Shown: positions 6,340 through 12,833 of the stretch, piece by piece
Numbering within the stretch: the stretch's first letter is position 1
How the letters are laid out: every line of letters starts with the position of its first letter
From: JADGRA01 sp035622755
GTDB taxonomy: Bacteria > Myxococcota > Myxococcia > Myxococcales > Myxococcaceae
Length of the DNA stretch: 12,833 nucleotides
Reading direction: 5' to 3'
Assembly (NCBI GenBank): GCA_035622755.1
Contig: DASPUU010000017.1
Span: 1-12,833, forward strand
Notes under the pieces: generated by a model
Database searches by the model: none
What the model was told of the DNA's origin: nothing
Seen by the model: the letters and a program-made list of their open reading frames with translations, nothing else
Translations under genes and position numbers: made by a program

Positions 6340-6684
6340 TCAGGCTGCCGCGATCTTGGCGATCGCAGCAAACCCACCCGGGTCCGCCACGGCGATGTCC
6401 GCCAGCACCTTGCGGTCCAGGGCCACCTGGGCGCGGGTCAGCGCGGCGATGAGCTTGGAGTAGCTCACTCCCGAGGTCCGAGCGGCCGCGTTGATGCGGA
6501 CGATCCACAGCGAGCGGAAGTCGCGCTTCCGGCGCGCCCGGTCCCGGCTGGCATAATCCAGCGCGCGCTCCACCGCCTGGTTCGCGCGCTTGTAGCAATT
6601 CTTCCGGCGGCCCCGGTACCCCTTGGCCAGCTTGAGAATCCGGTTCCGGCGCCGGCGCGCCTTGAAGCCTCTCTTGACCCTCAT
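6340..6684 (-). CDS. rplT: 50S ribosomal protein bL20
   Basis: The 114-residue basic protein begins MRVKRGFKARRRRNRILKLA and continues KGYRGRRKNCYKRANQAVER, the highly conserved bL20 N-terminal helix that threads into 23S rRNA. The globular C-terminal half contains RDFRSLWIVRINAAAR and GVSYSKLIAALTRAQVALDR, also diagnostic. Length is normal (118 in E. coli). bL20 is needed for early 50S assembly, and in E. coli and Bacillus it represses its own operon by binding the mRNA; whether that happens here cannot be read from sequence. The ATG at 6684 is 23 bases after the rpmI stop, with a GGAG upstream. The gene is followed by the hairpin that separates it from pheS. Confidence 0.98.
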   Translation of the reverse strand: MRVKRGFKARRRRNRILKLAKGYRGRRKNCYKRANQAVERALDYASRDRARRKRDFRSLWIVRINAAARTSGVSYSKLIAALTRAQVALDRKVLADIAVADPGGFAAIAKIAAA

Positions 6685-6707
6685 ACCTGCTCCATTCCCT
6701 CGTCGCG

Positions 6708-6914
6708 TCAGCCCCCGTAGGGGAACAGCTCGTGGATGACCTTCTTGGCATCCATGCCCCGGAGAAATCCCGTCCCCCGGTGGTGGCGGTCGTGGTCGGG
6801 CGTCTTGGCGTGGGTGAAGAGATGCTTCCCGTAGGCCCGGGCGTGCTTCACCTTCCCCGACTTCTTCACCTCGAACCGCTTCTTGGCCGCGCTCCGCGTC
6901 TTCAGCTTCGGCAT
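6708..6914 (-). CDS. rpmI: 50S ribosomal protein bL35
   Basis: The 68-residue, strongly basic protein begins MPKLKTRSAAKKRFEVKKSG and continues with the His/Lys-rich stretch HARAYGKHLFTHAKT and a C-terminal FLRGMDAKKVIHELFPYG, the standard bL35 pattern (about 65 residues). It is a small 50S subunit protein. The ATG at 6914 has a clear GGAAGGA ribosome binding site and lies 16 bases after the infC stop, inside the infC-rpmI-rplT operon. Confidence 0.97.
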   Translation of the reverse strand: MPKLKTRSAAKKRFEVKKSGKVKHARAYGKHLFTHAKTPDHDRHHRGTGFLRGMDAKKVIHELFPYGG

Positions 6915-6930
6915 GGCTCGTTCCTTCCCG

Positions 6931-7551
6931 TCAGATCTGCCCCGACCCGGCCGGGGCCTTGGGCGTGGACTGCGGACCGTCCTTCTTCGAGGCCGTCCGG
7001 GCGGCCGTCTGGCGCGCCAGGTCCCGGGCGCGCTGCGCCACCTTGGCGTTGGGGGCGAGAATCATGAACATCTGGCGGCCTTCCATGCGCGGCACCTGCT
7101 CGACGACTCCCACGTCCTTCACGTCCTTGACCACGTCATCGAGGATCTGCTGGCCGATCTCCTTGTGGGTGATCTCCCGCCCCCGGAACATGATCGTGAT
7201 CCGCGCCTTGTTGCCCTCCTCGAGGAAGCGCTTCACGTTGCGGACCTTGAACTCGTAGTCGTGCTCCTCCGTCTTCGGGCGGAGCTTCACCTCCTTGAGG
7301 TGAACCACCACCTGCTTCTTCTTGGCCTCCGAGGCGCGCTTCTTCTCCTCGTACTTGAAGCGCCCGTAGTCCATGATCTTGCAGACCGGAGGCTTGGCCA
7401 TGGGATTGACCTCGACCAGGTCCATCCCGGCTTCGTTCGCCTTCTCCAGTGCTGCTTCGATGGTCAGGACACCCAGCTGTTCCCCCGCCGGACCGACGAC
7501 GCGGACCTCACGGGCGCGGATGCGCCGATTGGTTCTCTGGTCGCGAGCGAT
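6931..7551 (-). CDS. infC: Translation initiation factor IF-3 (ATC start)
   Basis: IF3 has 206 residues when read from the ATC at 7551. The N-terminal domain includes RTNRRIRAREVRVVGPAGEQ and AGMDLVEVNPMAKPPVCKIM. The linker helix is DYGRFKYEEKKRASEAKKKQ, and the C-terminal domain contains KEVKLRPKTEEHDYEFKVRN, ITIMFRGREITHKEIG and the EGRQMFMILAP end. IF3 binds the 30S subunit, prevents premature 50S joining and checks start codons. No ATG, GTG or TTG lies at the family N-terminus. An ATC with a GGAGG ribosome binding site 9 bases upstream does. Rare start codons (AUU in E. coli infC, and AUC in the Myxococcus homologue dsg, as I recall it) give IF3 autoregulation. Beyond the usual end (near residue 178) is an Ala/Lys/Pro-rich tail of about 28 residues. 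The frame is open to 7839, but that extension is not IF3-like. Confidence 0.95.
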   Translation of the reverse strand: MARDQRTNRRIRAREVRVVGPAGEQLGVLTIEAALEKANEAGMDLVEVNPMAKPPVCKIMDYGRFKYEEKKRASEAKKKQVVVHLKEVKLRPKTEEHDYEFKVRNVKRFLEEGNKARITIMFRGREITHKEIGQQILDDVVKDVKDVGVVEQVPRMEGRQMFMILAPNAKVAQRARDLARQTAARTASKKDGPQSTPKAPAGSGQI

Positions 7552-7565
7552 GTGAGTCGACCTCC
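7549..7565 (-). promoter_or_regulatory. infC start region: GGAGG and ATC start codon
   Basis: GGAGG at 7561-7565 is followed, after the 9 bases TCGACTCAC, by ATC at 7549-7551, at the exact position where IF3 proteins begin (IARDQRTNRR). The surrounding frame offers no standard start codon between residue 1 and the conserved AGMDLVEVN block. This decides the start as ATC and implies discrimination by IF3 itself. A CCTCC in the leader (near 7595) could pair with the GGAGG, a short possible occluding helix. Confidence 0.75.
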
Positions 7566-7619
7566 AGCCTGGGGGAGACCCCTCCCGGGCCAAGGCGGAG
7601 GAGCCGAAAAAGAGGGCGC

Positions 7620-7647
7620 AAAATACCCGCCCGACGCCCCAAGTCAA
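7620..7647 (-). promoter_or_regulatory. Sigma70-like promoter for infC operon
   Basis: On the minus strand TTGACT (7642-7647) and TATTTT (7620-7625) are separated by 16 bases. Five of six bases match the -35 consensus and four of six match the -10. It lies in the 145-base gap between the peptidase stop and the infC start, giving a leader of about 60 bases with GC-rich hairpin potential (GGGAG / CTCCC). It is the best promoter-like sequence in the window. Confidence 0.6.
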
Positions 7648-7651
7648 GCCA

Positions 7652-7702
7652 CCCTGACCGGGGGGCTGCAAGTTGAATGGCCACCCGGTCGTGGGGTCAG
7701 GG
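7652..7702 (-). terminator. Nested inverted repeats at the peptidase 3' end
   Basis: Outer arms CCCTGACC / GGTCAGGG (7652-7659 and 7695-7702) and inner arms GACCGGG / CCCGGTC (7656-7662 and 7684-7690) overlap around the peptidase stop codon (7697-7699). Only a few bases of each can form together. No T-run follows on the minus strand, so this is at best a non-canonical terminator or an mRNA 3'-end structure that insulates the infC promoter just downstream. Confidence 0.35.
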
Positions 7703-9667
7703 CGACTTCTTCGACGGCGAGGTTCCGAGGGGCGCGAGGATGGCGGAGAGGAGATCGCGGCGACCGGGGATGGGCTCCAGCTTCGGGTACCGCGCCCCGC
7801 CCTGGTAGTCGAGGCGATACGTCCGGAAGGTCTCCGCATTCTCCACCAGGAGCTCGAGCGGCTCCGCCGGGGTGCGCGCCACCGCCCGCCGCAGCATCTG
7901 CTCGGAGGAGGTGCTCCCGGTGAACTTCCGGCCGTTGACCGCCACCAGGCGCATCATCGGTCCGAGGCCAGCCCGGAACGCGGGCGAACCGGGGACGACG
8001 TCGACCAGGTCACCCGCGCTTGACAGGCGAAGGTCGACCACCATGCCGATGCTCGCCCGGAGGTCCATCTGCTGGTCGCGCGTCTCGATCGCCTTCTGGA
8101 AGGCCGATCGCACCGGGCCGTACACCAGCCGCCAGCCGGCCGCCTCCAGGCCCTGCAGCGGCGCGTCCTTTGCGGTGGCCTGGAGCCGCTTCTCGAAGTG
8201 GCCGCGCCAGTCGTAGGGCACGAGGTCTGCCAGGGTGGCCACCACGTCGTCCAGGGTGTAGGGGCGCATCTCCGGCCCACCGCTCTTGCCACCGTGGAAG
8301 CGGCGGCAGAAGTCGTTCATCGACCGGGCGCCGTTGCTCTTCTCGCGGAGAAGGGCGTCGACCTCGAGCCAGATGAGCGTCCCCTCGAAGTAGAAATCCA
8401 CGCCCCGGCGCCAGGCTTCCCAGTCGTGCCGCGCCGGGTAGAGCACCTGCGCCGCGACGGCGGTGTCCTCCAGCGGCCGCCAGGTCCGCCCCCGGTGCTG
8501 CTCCATGTCGTCCGCCTCGGTGGCGATGTTCTCGAGCACCGTGGGCTGCGCCTGGAGCCCGCTCCGGGCGGCCAGGACCACCCCCAGGTACTGGGTCAGA
8601 CCCTCGTAGACCCAGAGCAGCCCGTCCTTCATCGGCTGCTGGAAGTCCGGCGTCGCCAGACCGATCGGCCGCCGGTACTTCCCGTTCCACGAATGCACGT
8701 ACTCGTGCGACCAGAGTGTGGCCGAGGCGGTGAAGAGCTCGGCGTCGACGAAGGCGTCTCCGCCGACCCGGTCGTCGCTCGACTGGTGATGCTCCAGACC
8801 GAAGTGAGCGACCGAGTCGCTGATCGAGGTCAGGAACCGGTAGCTGTCGTAGTGCCTGGCGCCGAACAGGGCCTGCGCCTCGACCACCAGCTTCTCGAAG
8901 GCTGCCCGTTGCTCGGGACGGAGCTCCGCCTGGGCCTCCGTCTCCGCCGCCAGGACGAGGAAGTGCGGAGCCCCGTCGACCACTCCCAGCGGCACCTCGT
9001 GCAGATGCGAACCGGCGAGCACGGGAGAATCGATCAGCCGGCTCAGCGACACCGGCTGGAAGGAGATGCGGCCTGGATTCTTGCCCGCGCCCGCGAGGGG
9101 AACGAGCGGCGTCGAGGCCGTCCAGCCGGCGGGCAGCGTCAGGCTCGGGGCCACCGGGAGGGACCTCGGGTCCGAGCCGGCGGGATAGAGCACCAGATGG
9201 TTCCAGCTCAGGAGGGCGAGGTTGGCGGTGGCCGAGGCCGCCGCGGAGAAGCCGCTGTTCGTCCCCGGCGGCGGGGAGAGCGAGTCGAGCGTGACCTCCA
9301 GCTCGGTGGCTCCGGACGGCACCTCCACCTGGATGGCGAACATGTCGACGTCATCGCGGTGCCAGCGCAGCGTCGTGCCGCCGGCGCGGATGACCAGCCC
9401 GGCCAGGTCGGCCAGAGGTCCGCTGGGCATGTGCTCGCCGGGAACCCACTTCGGATAGAGGAGCGTCACCGGCCCGGGCGAGATGGGGATGACCAGCCGG
9501 GCCTGGAAGAGGCGACGCTGGGCATCGGCAAGGTTCACCTCGACCAGCATCGGCCGCTGGATCGCCTTGGCCGGGGGGGCATCGGCCAGGGCGGTCCCGG
9601 CGGGCAGGAGGAGCGCCAGGCAGGGCGCGAGGAGCAACCAGCGCGTCGGCGGCGGGAGTGCGGGCAC
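7697..9667 (-). CDS. Exported M61-family metallopeptidase with PDZ domain
   Basis: The protein has 656 residues from the GTG at 9667, which has a GAGGAG ribosome binding site 6 bases upstream and gives a clean Sec signal peptide (RWLLLAPCLALLLPAGTALA, cleavage near residue 28). An ATG at 9727 that overlaps the thrS stop as ATGA would add 20 residues but lacks a ribosome binding site. The N-terminal beta domain contains LLYPKWVPGEHMPSGPLADL. The catalytic domain has the zinc motif HEYVH (H321, E322, H325) preceded by ASATLWS, and LLWVYEGLTQYLG with E355 as the likely third ligand; this arrangement is typical of peptidase family M61 (glycyl aminopeptidase). The C-terminus (about 545-635) resembles a PDZ domain, with DLVDVVPGSPAFRAGLGPMM and LVAVNGRKF. 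It probably acts in the periplasm or outside the cell on peptides. Its position between thrS and infC is unusual, and it could be co-transcribed with thrS. Confidence 0.9.
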   Translation of the reverse strand: MPALPPPTRWLLLAPCLALLLPAGTALADAPPAKAIQRPMLVEVNLADAQRRLFQARLVIPISPGPVTLLYPKWVPGEHMPSGPLADLAGLVIRAGGTTLRWHRDDVDMFAIQVEVPSGATELEVTLDSLSPPPGTNSGFSAAASATANLALLSWNHLVLYPAGSDPRSLPVAPSLTLPAGWTASTPLVPLAGAGKNPGRISFQPVSLSRLIDSPVLAGSHLHEVPLGVVDGAPHFLVLAAETEAQAELRPEQRAAFEKLVVEAQALFGARHYDSYRFLTSISDSVAHFGLEHHQSSDDRVGGDAFVDAELFTASATLWSHEYVHSWNGKYRRPIGLATPDFQQPMKDGLLWVYEGLTQYLGVVLAARSGLQAQPTVLENIATEADDMEQHRGRTWRPLEDTAVAAQVLYPARHDWEAWRRGVDFYFEGTLIWLEVDALLREKSNGARSMNDFCRRFHGGKSGGPEMRPYTLDDVVATLADLVPYDWRGHFEKRLQATAKDAPLQGLEAAGWRLVYGPVRSAFQKAIETRDQQMDLRASIGMVVDLRLSSAGDLVDVVPGSPAFRAGLGPMMRLVAVNGRKFTGSTSSEQMLRRAVARTPAEPLELLVENAETFRTYRLDYQGGARYPKLEPIPGRRDLLSAILAPLGTSPSKKSP

Positions 9668-9673
9668 GTCGTT

Positions 9674-9679
9674 CTCCTC
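9674..9679 (-). promoter_or_regulatory. Ribosome binding site deciding the peptidase start
   Basis: GAGGAG lies 6 bases before the GTG at 9667, inside the first 20 codons of the longer ATG-started frame. It favours GTG initiation and places the signal peptide directly at the N-terminus. Confidence 0.6.
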
Positions 9680-9723
9680 GGGTGGGAGGATGGCTTCGGT
9701 TCCGGCCGGGATCGGCTCGGGGC

Positions 9724-11655
9724 TCATGCCGGGGGAGCGCCCTCGCGTCCGAGCAGCGCCAGGAAGGCGTCCAGGCCCATGGTCTTGAGGTCCTCGCCGC
9801 CATGCCGCCGGGGTGCCACCCCCTGGGCCTCGACCTCGCGGTCCCCGATGACCAAGGTGAAGGGGACCTTGTGCAGCTCGGCCTCGCGGATCTTGGCGTT
9901 GAGGGTCATTCCCCGCTCGTCGAGCTCGGCACGGTGCCCGGCGCCCCGCAGACGCTCGAGCACCGTCCTGGCCCAGGGGAGGTGGCGGTCGGCGACGGTC
10001 ACCAGCGTGGCCTGCACCGGCGCGAGCCAGGTCGGGAAGGCCCCGGCATAGTGCTCGATGAGGATGGCGATGAAGCGCTCGAAGCTCCCGTAGATGGCGC
10101 GGTGGAGAACCACCGGCCGGTGCTCGGCGTTGTCCTCGCCCACGTAGGAGAGCTCGAAGCGCTCGGGCGCCAGGTAGTCCACCTGCAGGGTCCCCAGCTG
10201 CCAGGACCGCCCGAGGCTGTCGGTGACGTGGAAGTCCAGCTTCGGACCGTAGAAGGCTCCGTCGCCCGGATTGAGCTGGTAGGCGATGCCCAGGCCGTCC
10301 ACCGCCGACCGCAGGGCGCCCTCGGCGCGGTCCCAGAGCGCATCGTCTCCGAGCCGGTTGGCCGGCCGGGTGCCGACCTTGGCCACGTAAGTGAGACCGA
10401 AGGCGGCGTAGACCCGGTCGAGGAGGTGGAGGAAGCGCTTGGCCTCGGAGCCGATCTGGCTCTCCATGCAGAAGATGTGCGCGTCGTCGGTGACGAACTG
10501 CCGCACCCGGGTCAGGCCTCCCAGCGTGCCCGACGCCTCGTTGCGGTGGACGATGTCCTGGGTGGCGAAGCGCAGCGGCAGCTCGCGGTAGCTGTGCTTG
10601 CGCGTCCCGTAGAGGACGTAGTGGGAGGGGCAGTTCATCGGCTTGAGGCTGAAATCGTGCTCCCCGGTCTCGTTGTTCAGCACCAGGAACATGTTCTCTC
10701 GGTACTTCCCCCAGTGGCCGGAGATCTCCCAGAGGTCCTTGTTGTAGAGGAGCGGCGTTTTCACCTCCTGGTACCCGTCGGCCAGGGTCCAGGCGCGCAT
10801 CCGGTCCGAGAGGAGCTGGTAGAGGACCGTCCCCTTCGGCGTCCAGAAGACGGCGCCGGGGGAATAGGGGTGGAAGTGGAAGAGGTCGAGCTCCTTGCCC
10901 AGCTTGCGGTGGTCGCGCCTCTTCGCCTCCTCCTGACGGGTCAGCCATTCGGCCAGGCTCTTCTTGTCGAAGAAGGCGGTTCCGTAGATCCGCTGCAGCA
11001 TCGGATTGCGATGGTCGCCGCGCCAGTACGCCCCGCTCGAGGAGAGCAGCTTGATGACGCCGATCTTGCCGGTCGACGGGCCGTGCGGACCGAGGCAGAA
11101 GTCGACCCAGTCGCCGTGGCTGTAGAGGGAGAGCGTCTTCGCCCCCTTGGCCACGATGTCCTGGATGATCTCCACCTTGAAGACCTCTCCCTTGTCGCGG
11201 AAGAGGCGGATCGCCTCGTCGGCCGAGACCTCGGTGCGCACGAAGGGCAGATCCTTCTTCAGCTCCTCGTTGGCGGCGGCCTCGATGCGAGCCAGGTCGT
11301 CCGGGGTGAAGGGCGTGTCCCGGGAGAAGTCGTAATAGAAGCCGTCCTCGATGGTCGGGCCGATGGTGACCTGCGTCCCCGGAAAGAGACGCTGGACCAC
11401 GCTGGCCACCACGTGGGCGGCGTCGTGGCGGATGGTCTCCAGCGCCTCCGGCGACTTCGAGGTCAGCACCTCGAGCTGGCCATCCTCGGTCAGCGGGGTG
11501 GAGAGGTCGACCTGCTTGCCGTTGTAACGCGCCACCACGGCAGCCTTGGCCAGCCCGGCGCCGATCTGCGCCTGGACGAAGTCGGCGATGCGGGTCCCCG
11601 GGGGCGCGGCCTTCTCGCTGCCATCGGGGAGCTTGACGTGAATGGCGTCCGGCAT
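9724..11655 (-). CDS. thrS: Threonyl-tRNA synthetase
   Basis: ThrRS has 643 residues, the normal full length (642 in E. coli). Domains in order: TGS (about 1-64, IHVKLPDGSEKAAPPGTRIA), and the editing domain with HxxxH (H77, H81) and CxxxH (C187, H191), so serine-editing residues are present. The class II core contains motif 2 VHRNEASGTLGGLTRVRQF (Arg371), zinc ligands C342 (MNCPSHY), H393 (DDAHIF) and H518 (VLHRAIYGSFERF), and motif 3 Arg527. The anticodon-binding domain (about 535-643) has FPTWLAPVQATLVTV and VIGDREVEAQGV. It charges tRNA-Thr in the cytoplasm. The ATG at 11655 fits the family N-terminus but has no clear ribosome binding site. The peptidase gene follows, 56 bases away or overlapping, depending on its start. 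No T-box or obvious operator structure is seen in the 89-base leader. Confidence 0.97.
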   Translation of the reverse strand: MPDAIHVKLPDGSEKAAPPGTRIADFVQAQIGAGLAKAAVVARYNGKQVDLSTPLTEDGQLEVLTSKSPEALETIRHDAAHVVASVVQRLFPGTQVTIGPTIEDGFYYDFSRDTPFTPDDLARIEAAANEELKKDLPFVRTEVSADEAIRLFRDKGEVFKVEIIQDIVAKGAKTLSLYSHGDWVDFCLGPHGPSTGKIGVIKLLSSSGAYWRGDHRNPMLQRIYGTAFFDKKSLAEWLTRQEEAKRRDHRKLGKELDLFHFHPYSPGAVFWTPKGTVLYQLLSDRMRAWTLADGYQEVKTPLLYNKDLWEISGHWGKYRENMFLVLNNETGEHDFSLKPMNCPSHYVLYGTRKHSYRELPLRFATQDIVHRNEASGTLGGLTRVRQFVTDDAHIFCMESQIGSEAKRFLHLLDRVYAAFGLTYVAKVGTRPANRLGDDALWDRAEGALRSAVDGLGIAYQLNPGDGAFYGPKLDFHVTDSLGRSWQLGTLQVDYLAPERFELSYVGEDNAEHRPVVLHRAIYGSFERFIAILIEHYAGAFPTWLAPVQATLVTVADRHLPWARTVLERLRGAGHRAELDERGMTLNAKIREAELHKVPFTLVIGDREVEAQGVAPRRHGGEDLKTMGLDAFLALLGREGAPPA

Positions 11656-11704
11656 GTGGGCGCCGGGCCCGGATGTGAACAGACGGACCGCAGCGCAGCG
11701 GCGC

Positions 11705-11734
11705 GTTTCAGCACGCCGCGCCGAGCGCCGTCAA
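11705..11734 (-). promoter_or_regulatory. Weak candidate promoter upstream of thrS
   Basis: TTGACG (11729-11734) is followed after 18 bases by TGAAAC (11705-11710), a poor -10 match. It lies in the 89-base gap between the upstream stop and the thrS ATG, where a promoter is expected. GC-rich inverted repeats (GGCGCG / CGCGCC) overlap it. Confidence 0.25.
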
Positions 11735-11744
11735 CGCCCGCCCC

Positions 11745-12833
11745 TCACGGGGTGAGGTCGAGGTAGGTCACCGCCGGCGCCAGCTCCGCCTGGGTGAGCA
11801 CGCCCGGCGTGGCGTGCGCAGCGGCGGCCATGGTGGCCAGGTCGACGCGGGCCACCCAGGTGGTCTCGAGGTTGACCAGGAGGCCCACCGGGCGGCCGCG
11901 GTCGGAGAGGGCGGCCAGGATTCCGTGGGGGTCTCCGGCGTTGCTCCACAGCGTCCCGTCCGGAAGGTCGGGCAAGGTGGCGTTCAGGAAGCCCGAGCCG
12001 TCGCCCGCGTTGGCGGCAGCGAGGTCCACGATGGCCAACCCCGGACTGTAGTGGTTCTCGAAGAAGGCGAAGTGCCCGCTCGCTTCGACGGCCACCCCCT
12101 CGTACCCGGAGCTGGCGATGACGTGCTGCGGGGCGGTGAAGGTACAGCCCGTCCGGTCGAAGCTGGCATGCGCGAGGTCGACGATGTTCAGGGAGCCGTC
12201 GCTCTCCGAGGGAACCACCGCCACCCCGCTCGAGGTGTCCACGGCCGCCGAGTCCGGCTCCCCTCCCACCGGCTCCTCGGATGTCGGCCCGGAGGGCGGG
12301 GAGGCTCCCAGGCGGTACTGGTAGACCGTGTCGTCGAGGAGGTCGATGACCGTCAGCCCGTCGCTCTGCACCCCACCCGACGGGGTCAGGTAGGTGCTGC
12401 ACAGGCCTGCGGCCGGAGGGCAGTCGTAGAACGGGGCCACGATGCGGCGGGCGACCGAGTCGAACCCGAAGTTTTCGGCCGGCGGCGCCTGGACGTGCGC
12501 GCCGAAGGCGCGGGTGGACAGGTCGAGGAAGAGGAAGCCGTCCCCCACGCCGAGGATGGCCTGGTTCTTCGCCTCGTCGACGACCACGCCGGTGACGTAG
12601 CCGCCGCCCCCGGAGAACGTCGACTGCGGGATCCCGGCCGGAAGGGTGGTCGTCCCGACCAGGGCATCGGTGCGGGGGTCGATGAACCACAGCGTGGCGG
12701 CGTCGGTGGAGGCGGCGACCACCAGGTTCGCCCCGCCGGCCAGGGTGGTGGCCGCGGTCGACGCGCCGAGGTCGATGGTCCCGAGCAGCGCCTTGGCCCC
12801 GGCGGTTCCGTTGCCGGCCACCGAGAGATCGAC
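11745..12833 (-). CDS. Beta-propeller-like protein, unknown function (5' end beyond window)
   Basis: The frame is open from the right edge to the TGA at 11745, with 362 codons visible. A GTG at 12821 is in frame, but codons upstream of it continue without a stop to the window edge, so the N-terminus is probably missing. I do not recognise a specific family. The sequence shows repeating short beta-strand units such as NLVVAAS-LWFIDPRTDALVG, ILGVGDGFLFLDLSTR, GLTVIDLLDDTVYQYRLG, GSLNIVDL, FFENHYSPGLAIVDL and TTWVARVDL, which recall YVTN or SMP-30-like propellers. A Gly/Pro/Ser-rich insertion (PPSGPTSEEPVGG) and a C-x6-C pair (CPPAAGLC) suggest an extracytoplasmic protein. The gene ends 89 bases before thrS on the same strand and is unlikely to be functionally related to it. 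Confidence 0.7.
   Translation of the reverse strand, partial: VDLSVAGNGTAGAKALLGTIDLGASTAATTLAGGANLVVAASTDAATLWFIDPRTDALVGTTTLPAGIPQSTFSGGGGYVTGVVVDEAKNQAILGVGDGFLFLDLSTRAFGAHVQAPPAENFGFDSVARRIVAPFYDCPPAAGLCSTYLTPSGGVQSDGLTVIDLLDDTVYQYRLGASPPSGPTSEEPVGGEPDSAAVDTSSGVAVVPSESDGSLNIVDLAHASFDRTGCTFTAPQHVIASSGYEGVAVEASGHFAFFENHYSPGLAIVDLAAANAGDGSGFLNATLPDLPDGTLWSNAGDPHGILAALSDRGRPVGLLVNLETTWVARVDLATMAAAAHATPGVLTQAELAPAVTYLDLTP

Noticed and set aside
8198..10051. A 617-codon open frame on the plus strand opposite the M61 peptidase
   Set aside because: It is a shadow frame with the same biased composition; the minus strand carries a signal peptide, HEYVH and a PDZ-like domain.
9727..10948. Upstream extension of the peptidase frame over thrS (total 1083 codons)
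   Set aside because: The extension is an out-of-frame reading of thrS. The peptidase has its own signal peptide and ribosome binding site at 9667.
11656..11744. T-box or ThrRS autoregulatory operator upstream of thrS
   Set aside because: The 89-base leader is too short for a T-box and shows no clear tRNA-Thr anticodon-like stem-loop; only generic GC-rich inverted repeats are visible.
9658..11766. A 702-codon open frame on the plus strand opposite thrS
   Set aside because: It mirrors the thrS codon frame, has low-complexity Leu/Val/Gly/Arg-rich content and no family features.
1..12833. CRISPR arrays, insertion sequences, phage genes, toxin-antitoxin pairs or defence systems
   Set aside because: No regularly spaced direct repeats, transposase motifs, terminal repeats or small gene pairs of those kinds were seen.

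Overview
The window reads as chromosomal DNA from a high-GC member of the Deltaproteobacteria sensu lato, most likely Myxococcota. This rests on four things seen here: very high GC with strongly GC-biased third codon positions, the gene order thrS / infC-rpmI-rplT-pheS-pheT-ihfA, an infC gene that appears to start with ATC, and a lipoprotein with an Asp-Gly-Gly-rich linker of the kind common in myxobacteria. The lineage is an inference from gene order and style, not from a database match.

Every gene lies on the minus strand, so transcription runs from right to left. At the right edge (11745-12833) is the C-terminal part of a secreted-looking, beta-propeller-like protein of unknown function. 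Next come thrS (threonyl-tRNA synthetase), an exported family M61 metallopeptidase with a PDZ domain, infC (IF3), rpmI (bL35), rplT (bL20), pheS and pheT (phenylalanyl-tRNA synthetase) and ihfA (IHF alpha). These are followed by a tRNA-Pro(GGG), a di-heme c-type cytochrome, and the first 301 codons of a PQQ-type beta-propeller lipoprotein that runs off the left edge.

The central block is a translation operon: tRNA charging (ThrRS, PheRS), initiation (IF3) and 50S assembly (bL35, bL20). ihfA follows pheT, as it does in many proteobacteria. The peptidase between thrS and infC is the least expected gene. A good sigma70-like promoter (TTGACT-16-TATTTT) lies between it and infC, so infC-rpmI-rplT-pheST can probably be transcribed independently of thrS. 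A strong intrinsic terminator hairpin sits between rplT and pheS and probably acts as an attenuator or processing point within the operon.

The flanking genes (cytochrome c, PQQ lipoprotein, propeller protein) are cell-envelope proteins with no evident link to translation. I see no CRISPR array, insertion sequence, phage gene, defence module or biosynthetic cluster, and no gene-free stretch longer than about 215 bases. The window is mostly ordinary housekeeping DNA. The points of interest are regulatory or architectural: the ATC start, the attenuator-like hairpin, the inserted peptidase and the IF3 C-terminal tail.
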